Below are positions 19,203 to 26,277 of a stretch of 26,277 nt of DNA, in pieces. How positions within the stretch are numbered: the first letter of the stretch is position 1; every line of letters begins with the position of its first letter. The translations under genes were made by a program, and so were the position numbers. The notes under the pieces were generated by a model. That model saw only the letters and a list, made by a program, of their open reading frames with translations, made no database searches and had not been told where the DNA came from. Origin of the DNA: Collybiopsis luxurians FD-317 M1 (lineage: Eukaryota > Basidiomycota > Agaricomycetes > Agaricales > Omphalotaceae); NCBI GenBank assembly GCA_000827265.1, contig KN834899.1, positions 18,160 to 44,436 of the forward strand, read 5' to 3'.

Positions 19203-21098
19203 TTAATTTCTTGCTTGTGTGAGAGTTTTCAGTATTTGAACTGATGGGTTTCTTTCGAGTCTATTTGAGTCCATTGAATCGCGATTATAGGTTCTTGGTT
19301 TAACTTGTGTACTGGGTTCTTCATCAAGTCCTCGCATTTTTGCTAATTGTTTGCTAGAAATATTTGGCTTTCCTGGGTGAGTGTTTTGATATTCCCTGAT
19401 GGCTTGTGCAGCTCTGTCTAAGTTAGTAAGTGTTTCCCATGAGTTCTCTTCTGGTCCATACCCTACCCGTCGCACCAGAAATTTTAGTGTGCGACCGAAA
19501 TACCTTGAGTCTAATATTTCATCAACTTCATATGCCTCATCCCCTTCAATGTCAATTGGTGGAGGGGGTGGGGGATTATGCCCTGGAATCTTATCATCTT
19601 GATGTAGCTTTAATAGATTTACATGAAAGACATTGTGAATCCCTTTCATACTAAGTGGGAGTTCAAGTCTATATGCATGTGTAGAGACTTTTTCTATAAT
19701 TTTGAATGGTCCTAATCTTTTCCAGTCAAGTTTCTTCATTTTTCTCTTGGTTCAAATATTTTCGGTGCTTAGCCATACATATTGTCCAATTTTCCATTCT
19801 GGTGTGGCTCTTCTGTGCATATTGGTGTGTTTGGTTGTTGAGTTATTTAATAGTTTAATTTGTTCTTTTAAGAATTCATGCATTTCTGCTAGATTGGAGG
19901 CTGCCATATGAGCTGCATGGTTAGGGATATGTTCCAATGAGATAGTTAATCTGGGATGATATCCTTTGTTTGCAAAGAATGGTGAAATGCCTGTGGTTGC
20001 ATTTAGTGTATTATTGTGCACAAATTCTGCTAAAGGTAACATTTCTTCCCAGTTGTTCTGATCATAGTTGACAAACATTCTCAAGTATTGTTCTAGAGAT
20101 TGATTTGTTCTTTCTGTCTGGCCATCAGTTTCTGGATGGTATGCTGTAGACAAATTTGTCTTAATGTCCAGTAACTTGCATAGTGCTTGCCAGAAACCAG
20201 ATACAAACAGAGTTCCCCTATCTGATACAATATCTGTTGGTAGTCCATGTTTGCTGAATATATTTTTCATGAAGTGTTTAGCCAAGTCTGTTGCTTGGTC
20301 TGTAGTTTTGCAGGCTGTGAAGACTGTCTGTTTTGTCAATCTACAGACCCCTACCATTATGGCATCATATCCATTTGATAGTGGTAGTCCAACAATGTGA
20401 TCAATTGAGATTGAGGTCCATGGATGTTCTCCTATAGGTAATGGTTTTAAAAATCCCAATTTCTTCCTTCTGACAGCTTTTGCTCTATTGCAAATGTGAC
20501 ACCCTTTTATGTATCTTTCTACCATTTTTCTCAATCCTGGCCAAAAATAATTGCGAGTGATTAATTGGACTGTTCTTCTGATTCCAGGGTGGCCCATCAG
20601 TTTATGGTCATGATTACTCCTGATGGTTTCCAAGCGTAGGTTTTTGTAGTTGGGTACATATATCTTTCCCCCTCTTAAGAGTAGGTCCCCTTCAGAAGAG
20701 AACTCACTTGGTTGGTTTCCTTGAATGGTGTCTAGTGCCTTGTGTATATAACTGTCCTTTGGAGCTTTCCTTATTTTGCTTAGGTGGAGTTCCTCATTTA
20801 GAATTTGTATTGCCAGTAACTGTTCTGGCCTTATAAGGATTTTCTTATTCATTTTGTTAGCCTCCTCCAATGTTGATTTCTTTGGATACACATCTGATCT
20901 TTTTGTCAGTGCATCTGGTTTCCCTCCAAGCCTTTCAGGCCTATAGTTTATCACAAAGTCAAAGCCAGATAGAAATTCAGACCAGCAGGCCTGTCTCCTG
21001 CTTAGTTGTTTTGTAGTTGTGAAGAACTGTAAGTTATTGTAATCTGAATAGACTTGAATGGTATGCCTAGCACCTTCTAGATATGCTCTCCAATGTGG
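19203..21098 (-). pseudogene. pol: Pol of element 2: RNase H end, integrase, GPY/F, chromodomain
   Basis: Read on the minus strand. The C-terminal part of RNase H is at about 21098-20930 (VYSDYNNLQFFTTTKQ, FVINYRPERLGGKPDAL). Integrase has an HHCC region (HDHKLMGHPG ... CHIC) and the DDE core: Asp in SISIDHIVGLP, Asp in DIVSDRGTLFVS and Glu in TDGQTERTNQS. TGA at 19754-19752 interrupts NI-stop-TKRKMKKLDW just before the GPY/F module (RLGPFKIIEK). NVFHVNLLKLH, a Pro-rich linker and a chromodomain (YEVDEILDSR ... GYGPEENSWE) follow, then a tail ending at 19203. The chromodomain reads FLVRRVGY where an aromatic W is usual (KWKGY in element 1), which may weaken histone binding. The frame from 20954 to 19755 is otherwise open for 400 codons, so this copy looks less decayed than element 1. 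Confidence 0.93.
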
Positions 21099-21213
21099 AA
21101 GGGAGGGGCTCTAAAAATGTTGCTCACGGAGCCACGATTTAAATACACAAGTTAAACAGCCTGATGATGGATTTTAAAATAAAATATATCTAGTGAACAT
21201 TTCTAGAAGGTGC
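21070..21213. repeat. 12-bp inverted repeat at the element 2 truncation
   Basis: GCACCTTCTAGA (21070-21081, inside the RNase H frame) and its exact reverse complement TCTAGAAGGTGC (21202-21213) are 120 bp apart and bracket the point where element 2 homology stops (about 21098). Confidence 0.7.
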
Positions 21214-21230
21214 GAAAAATTAGGATGACA

Positions 21231-21411
21231 GCCTGTAGAGCGATGAGGGCGAGTTTTGAAGTTTCATTGGTAGATAGCCAATGTCACTATTCAGACTGAA
21301 TTGCGGTACATCGTGCACATTGAATTGAACTTTCAGCATTAGCCTAGCTCGAGGCCGAATGCTGTAGAGTGGAGGGTCGCGTATCCGATAGTCTGTACAG
21401 CTAACTGTCTT
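21231..21411. repeat. Dispersed repeat, copy 1
   Basis: The segment starting GCCTGTAGAGCGATGAGGGC and ending near GATAGTCTGTACAGCT matches 23470-23800 in the same orientation at both ends, roughly three quarters identical by eye, with a shorter middle. Small minus-strand open frames cross both copies but are not convincingly coding. Confidence 0.65.
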
Positions 21412-21761
21412 GTTATAGAAGTGACAAGACATTGTCTTCCTTCTGACTGGCACCCGAAGAACAAAGATCACAGCACAAGGATCACAGCTTTCTCTGTCTT
21501 GTTCTTCTAGCTGTAGGGCGTGTTATAGTATGGATTAATATTGCATCTGTCAAGGATAAGCCGAGTCCGGGTTGTTTCGCTCTCGACGTGTCCGCCGCGC
21601 CGCGGTGCGCCTCAACCATAATCCCCGTGTTAAAGATATTCCTTTGTATATCTGTAATTACTTTACTTAAATAGTCAAATGTACCGCAAAATCAGAATGG
21701 ATTTGGACCCCCCATTCCAGCGCCGTTGATTAATCTTGACAGCATCAATTTTATCCGCCTA

Positions 21762-21810
21762 TGAGGGCGAACCGGTTAGAGAGGATGGCGTCTCGCCCCG
21801 GCTCAATTCC
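21762..21810 (+). repeat. Possible tRNA-like SINE head or tRNA relic
   Basis: TGAGGGCGAACCGGTTAGAG resembles a polymerase III A box, and GGCTCAATTCC (21800-21810) resembles the B box consensus GGTTCRANTCC. They are 38 bp apart, close to tRNA spacing. I could not fold a full cloverleaf, so a functional tRNA is unlikely. A short AATTCCA repeat follows. Confidence 0.3.
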
Positions 21811-22747
21811 AAATTCCAAATTCCATGACGAGGTGAGTGTAGCCCATTGTTTTGATCAATTCAAAGCGTACTGAGATACGATGATTAGTCGTCCATCGTA
21901 CTTCGACTGTACCTTTATTATACATCCTGACGCAAAGGCATTGATTCCGGCCGGGGTCGAAGAAGTTGCTTAAATGAAGTTGGATAGCATAAACTTTTTC
22001 CTTCCTAATTGTAGCGCGCTAAAGATCATCATCATATTTTTTCCCTTCCTATACTTACCGTAACTGAAGAGATAGAAAATGAAAGGGAACAAACTGGACG
22101 GCACTGATTTTTTGTATTTAACCCGTTCCTCGTTATGCTGAAAACAGTCAGCCTCTCAACTTCTTCTGACAGGCTCACCCTCTTTCCACAATACTCATTG
22201 AGCTCTGAAATGGCTCTCGTACTAAAATGAAATGACAATCTGGTACATTCGTTCCCCAAAGCCACCTCGCAGCGGCAGAAAATTACGCATAAACAATAAA
22301 CTGTACCACTCTTGAGACCGTAGAGGGCCCTCATCGGGTCGGGATCAGGACAAAGCAAGCTGTGAGAGGCCTTGAGAACTACTCACTGGTTTGCGTGATA
22401 AAGAAAGTTGGTTTTTATGTATTTTCACTCATCCCAAATTCAGGTGAATTAGATGGGATGTACTGGGATCTTCACAGGATCACACATATTCAACTTGTTG
22501 CCTTGATGATTCAGGAGCGAGTTATTGTACTTTACCCTCAGAAACACCCAAGATAGTTTGAACAACTGACAAAACATAACAGGTACCAGTATATGAATGT
22601 CTTGACCAAGCGTCTATGACCCAGGCAGAAGCAAAAAAAAACATAAAAATAATTACAGTCATCCTGGATGATTTCGATGAATGGTAACCGGCCTCAAAAT
22701 ACACATATTAAGATGCAAAAACTAGTCCTCCACATGAACTACCAAGT

Positions 22748-22904
22748 AAGGATTAATGCTCGATACCGGCTTGATAGTGTAAATTCTAGGCCTACATTGG
22801 AGTGTCAGCACAATCAGAGAAGAAGGAGACAGCATCACAGATTATGAGCCTCAGATAGGGATTCGTGCCCGACGTCGGCTATATAGTGTAGTTCTCGGGC
22901 CCAG
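22748..22904. repeat. Diverged tandem duplication (109-bp spacing)
   Basis: The block at 22748-22796 (AAGGATTAATGCTCGATACC...) and the block at 22857-22904 (AGGGATTCGTGCCCGACGTC...) align over about 48 bp at roughly 70 percent by eye, sharing GGCT and ATAGTGTA landmarks. Function unknown. Confidence 0.55.
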
Positions 22905-23469
22905 AGGAGGAGTAAGGGAGAGCAATTGGTAGTCTTCGGTGTATTGCGTGGACTATCATCATCTTAATACCCGTCCATCCAAAAAAACACAGAAGAGGGA
23001 GTCACTATACGTCAAGTGTGGGCGTGAAAGACGACATGGAAGGCGGTTTACATTGCACGTACATTACCATTGAAAAATCGCTTGAGATTTTATTGAAAAT
23101 GCGAGGTGAAGGTCCGAGTTCACATTTCTGTCGCCGTTTTGGGAACTTGTTGTGTTATTATTATTAGTAATAGCAGTCGTTGTAGTGGTGGTATTATGCT
23201 GTGAGCCTTGCATGGGATTAAATGCCCTATCTGCCACATGGACGGAACTAGAATTAGGCAACATCTAATGAGTTTCGACAGAGTTTTGAGTCAGAGCAAT
23301 TGCTTAGTTAAACAATGGCTGCCGAAGAACGTATTGAGCCGACCGAATCACTGTCTGTACGAGAGCATGCCTCCACTGATTGCTCTCCCATCATTGAATC
23401 GGTACGAGTAGAAGGAAAGGTTTGGTAGTCTCATTCGCGGAGCTATCCCTTTGAATATGATTGACTCCG

Positions 23470-23800
23470 GCCTGTAGTGCGATGAACACGAATTTCAAAG
23501 TTTGATTGATGGATGGCCGACGTACATTCGGATAATTGGGAAACCATGGAACGGTGACAGGAGCAACTCTTAGAGCGGACTTGGAAGTTGAAGTACATTG
23601 CGATATGCGGCAATGGGAGAATGTTTAAGCTGGAGAGCAGATGATTCACTATACAGCGAGTCCGCTTGGATAATGCGCTACGGAATGCGATAGACGGAAT
23701 TGAATGTATTGAATGGAGCCGAATGGAACAAGGCTGGCGTAACGGCGTGAGGCCAACTGCTGTGGAGTAGGGAGTCACATATCGGATAGTCTGTAAAGCT
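23470..23800. repeat. Dispersed repeat, copy 2
   Basis: It starts GCCTGTAGTGCGATGAACAC and ends near GGATAGTCTGTAAAGCT, paired with copy 1 at 21231-21411. The middle is about 150 bp longer than in copy 1, so one copy has lost or gained sequence. Confidence 0.65.
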
Positions 23801-25629
23801 TACAAGAACAAGCGTAGATAATGAGTGCTGAGGATTTGCTGGGATAGAGTGTCCGACAGAAGAGAGCTGCAAGAGGGCCCTTCGCTAATGCTCTATGAGC
23901 CATTGAGAAGCCAAGAACGGCAAAAGTGCGTTACGGCGATTTTTCTCCACCGATATGTATCCCAATGAATACGAGGCAAATTTCGGATGAAAGGATACTG
24001 GTGACGGTGCAGAGGTCCCAAACCTCCCCGCTGGGCCAGAAGACGAGACGGAATACGCAAACTTGAGAACTTGAAGAGCGTTGAAGTAGCGTAGAGGATC
24101 AAGTTGTAACTTAGATGAGAATATCTAGATATTCTTTCCATTCTTAAGCAATATTTAGCGCAACAAGAAGAGGAAGAAGCCTATTTATAGCTTAGGGGAA
24201 TACTGATAGACGAATTTAGCATTTGCTGTGTGATATGCATAATAAGACTAACCAGATTTCGATGAATCTGACGAAAATTTGGCCAGCAGCGGAAGGTGGG
24301 AGCCATACTATTGAATTGTACCGCGGGTCTGAGCTGCAGAGTCAGCAATAGTAAAAAGCTTGTGCAATGGGAGATAAGTATGGAGACGCCGCAAAGTGAC
24401 ACGTTTGGGCGCATGAGCGCCTAATTCTTTTCGTACCGTCGTTTCCGATCAACATGTACGCATCTTTTGTCCGGCAACGGTCGCGCGGCCTTCCGTCTGT
24501 GATACTGAACTCTGTATGTATGAAACTCTGAAACTCAGCTTTCCGGCATCCCCAGCTCCTTCTCTGGCTTTCAAGGTCGAGTTCAACTGTTCCCCAGGAT
24601 GAAGGTAGTTAGAATCAACGTGTAACGGTTTTGTTTGCTTCTTTGTCCCCAAGTTTATTATGCTCTCTACCCTTGATTCATGGATCTAGAATATGGTGTA
24701 CAAACTGCGGAAAGCAAGTTTGGAGAGCATTGAAAGGTGCGAGTACAGAGTGTGAATTGCACTCGGAGGACAGGGTGTTGGACCGGACGATTGCATGGAA
24801 TATACTCATACAACGTGCAAAGGTGGATACATGTACAACGGTGACTCAACTCGAGAGTCGGATAACGAAGAATTAGAGGCTACGTGCTCCGAAGAAACGT
24901 TCGGGAATCGTCTGCGCGGAAGTTCTGGTGGGACGGGATCCAACACTCCCTCTGAGTTGAGGCTTACCTTCGTCGACGACGCTCGTATACCCTCAAGCTT
25001 AGCATGACGTATTCGTGACGGTACTTGGATTCTCAACTGCGATTCGCATCTCCTCCCCAGCTCTCCCTTATAATCTCCATGCTCTCCCACCTGAGTCATC
25101 TGGTCTCGCTAATTCTACCCTCAGTGGTTCATGCGTTGAAGAAATTATGGCTACACGTCTTCGTGAATTCAAGCTTTGGTCTGTATTGGCGTGAATCTTT
25201 AACCTCCTCCGTCATGTCAGTCGAATGAAATACTCGGTCATCCGCTTTTCACACTGCCAAATTTTCAACCCGTCCCTGTCCAATGTCATTGTCATTCTTT
25301 ACTCGGCAAGTTGTCTGTCCGGTTACGGCGGGACGAAAACAAAGTAACTCGCGAGTATTACGCGGACAAAGGTCGGCGTATTGAACGGAGAACTTGGTGA
25401 TTTTGAGGGGAGAGATAGTAAAATGAATGATATGGTCGCGGCTTTGACGGGGAAGGTAGCCATCCTCATTGTTCATCGGTCATGCCGACGACTAGACATC
25501 TCGCCCATAAGCTTCGTGCACCTTTGGAATTGCACACAACCTTTCACAGAAGGGACAGATACATTGATAACTTGTAAGAGTCCGACAGCGCTGAATCACA
25601 ACAAAACTAGACTTAACTGGGTGTTGACA

Positions 25630-25729
25630 AAGTAACTTGAGAATTTCAAACTCCGCTAACTTCGCCATACAAAAGTAACTTAAGTTACTTTGTCGCGACA
25701 AAGTTACTTGCAAGTAACTTAAGTAACTT
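25630..25729. repeat. Palindromic AAGTAACTT/AAGTTACTT cluster
   Basis: Copies of AAGTAACTT or AAGTTACTT lie at 25630, 25673, 25682, 25701, 25712 and 25721. They surround a perfect palindrome centred on TCGCGA (ACTTTGTCGCGACAAAGT, 25687-25704). A related ACAAAGTAACTCGCGAGT lies near 25339. It looks like a miniature inverted-repeat element or hairpin relic. Confidence 0.6.
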
Positions 25730-25784
25730 TATTTACTTTTTTACTTGTGCTTACTTTGAGAGACATTAAGGCTAAATAATCAAT

Positions 25785-25994
25785 CTAAGTATCTTCGAGC
25801 TCATTGTTCATCATTCCCATGGGAACAACATTGGGAAAAGCAGTCAAAAAGCAGTACCACATCATATATATCGCTGCCATCATCTGAAAATGTTTCGGAG
25901 CTTGAATTCTAATGCCATATTGTGGCCGGTATCTGAAAGCTAAATAGAATATAAATGCAATGATCTTATGGTCTGTCTTTTCTCCCTCTTGCAT
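25785..25994 (-). other. Unassigned minus-strand open frame
   Basis: 69 codons with two hydrophobic stretches (KIIAFIFYLAF and MMAAIYMMWYCFLTAF). I recognise no family, and no intron or promoter signal confirms it. It may be chance or a fragment of an old element. Confidence 0.2.
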
Positions 25995-26277
25995 TCAAAG
26001 ATACTAAATTGGCTTCTTAGCTTTTTTCATTGGTGCAAACAGAACAATAACCCCCAGAATATTGCAGTTCCAGTAGATAGTACTCAGTTGATGGCCAATC
26101 TGTACTCTTATATGCCAAGTAGCATCGGATATACTGTCCCTGCTGGAATCCCACTTCAGTTACCATGGTCTGGTATTGAACTTACTCACAGTTCAGAGGG
26201 ATAGAACCAGAGTTAGTGAGAGTGCAATCAGGCATTCTGAGGTTAGAGAGAGAGAAAGTGGGGAAGTAAAGGTATTA
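25995..26277 (+). other. Right-edge region, possible start of another coding element
   Basis: A plus-strand frame reads ...QNIAVPVDSTQLMANLY and stops at 26202-26204. A second frame opens there and stays open to the window end with charged sequence (RDRTRVSESAIRHSEVRERE). The flavour resembles the Gln/Arg/Glu-rich opening of gag in element 1, but this is compositional only and the window ends too soon to decide. Confidence 0.25.

Larger units (their letters stand above)
15975..21098 (-). mobile_element. Second Ty3/gypsy chromovirus, 5'-truncated
   Basis: A different element lying on the minus strand. In element order: the C-terminal end of RNase H (from about 21098), integrase, GPY/F, chromodomain, antisense gene C, polypurine tract, 3' LTR. 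The RNase H frame begins abruptly at HWRAYLEGARHTIQVYSDYN, so RT, protease and gag are missing from the window and no matching LTR lies to the right. Protein differences from element 1 show that it is a separate family member, yet it has the same layout, with an antisense gene after pol. Confidence 0.9.
21214..25625. other. Gene-poor region with diverged repeats
   Basis: Apart from the repeats listed separately, I found no supported gene in this 4.4 kb on either strand. Open frames are short (under about 110 codons), overlap one another, and show no recognisable domain, intron pattern or motif. A TTATTATTATT/GTGGTGG low-complexity patch lies at about 23157-23195. Confidence 0.5.

Noticed and set aside
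23064..23264. Thr/Asn-rich minus-strand frame
   Set aside because: It comes from a trinucleotide-like low-complexity patch and has no other coding support.
1..26277. CRISPR arrays, rRNA, bacterial-type operons
   Set aside because: No regularly spaced identical repeats, no rRNA-like conserved cores; spliced genes indicate a eukaryote.

Overview
This window looks like a transposon-packed, gene-poor stretch of a fungal genome, most likely a basidiomycete (Agaricomycetes). The evidence is chromodomain-bearing Ty3/gypsy retrotransposons, spliced genes with introns of only 51-66 nt (GTAAGT/GTGAGT-type donors, CTAAC-like branch points), and a degenerate KOW-domain SPT5-like gene. I see no intact ordinary housekeeping gene, no rRNA and no CRISPR array.

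Layout: (1) Bases 1-12960 are the 3' portion of a very large Ty3/gypsy chromovirus on the + strand. It has a giant gag, protease, RT, RNase H, integrase, GPY/F module and chromodomain, then a 3.5-kb block, a polypurine tract and a 695-bp 3' LTR (TGTTA...TAACA). The 5' LTR lies off the left edge. (2) Bases 13239-15898 hold a minus-strand SPT5-like KOW pseudogene. (3) Bases 15975-21098 are a second, different chromovirus on the minus strand, truncated within RNase H, with a 1174-bp 3' LTR at 15975-17148. (4) Bases 21100-26277 are largely non-coding, with old diverged repeats, a possible tRNA-like SINE head, a palindromic AAGTAACTT cluster and two unrecognised open frames at the right end.

The most interesting structure is shared by both retrotransposons. 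Between the end of pol and the 3' LTR each carries multi-exon genes in the opposite orientation to pol. In element 1 this is gene A (five exons, 568 codons before the stop) plus partial gene B; in element 2 it is gene C (four exons, 388 codons before the stop). Gene A and gene C each have a TATA box upstream, and the exon lengths of each sum exactly to a multiple of three. In element 1 the block is bounded by two nearly identical copies of the polypurine-tract sequence. I recognise no family for these proteins; a Cys/His cluster, coiled coils and a basic tail are visible.

The second theme is decay. In the reading frames I could follow in both elements, the antisense genes and the SPT5-like gene, about 34 in-frame stops are TGA and only 3 are TAA or TAG. 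Many of the TGAs stand where arginine (CGA) is plausible. Catalytic Asp codons in RT and RNase H read AAT where GAT is expected, in a CG-to-CA context. Together this points to CpG deamination of methylated repeats.
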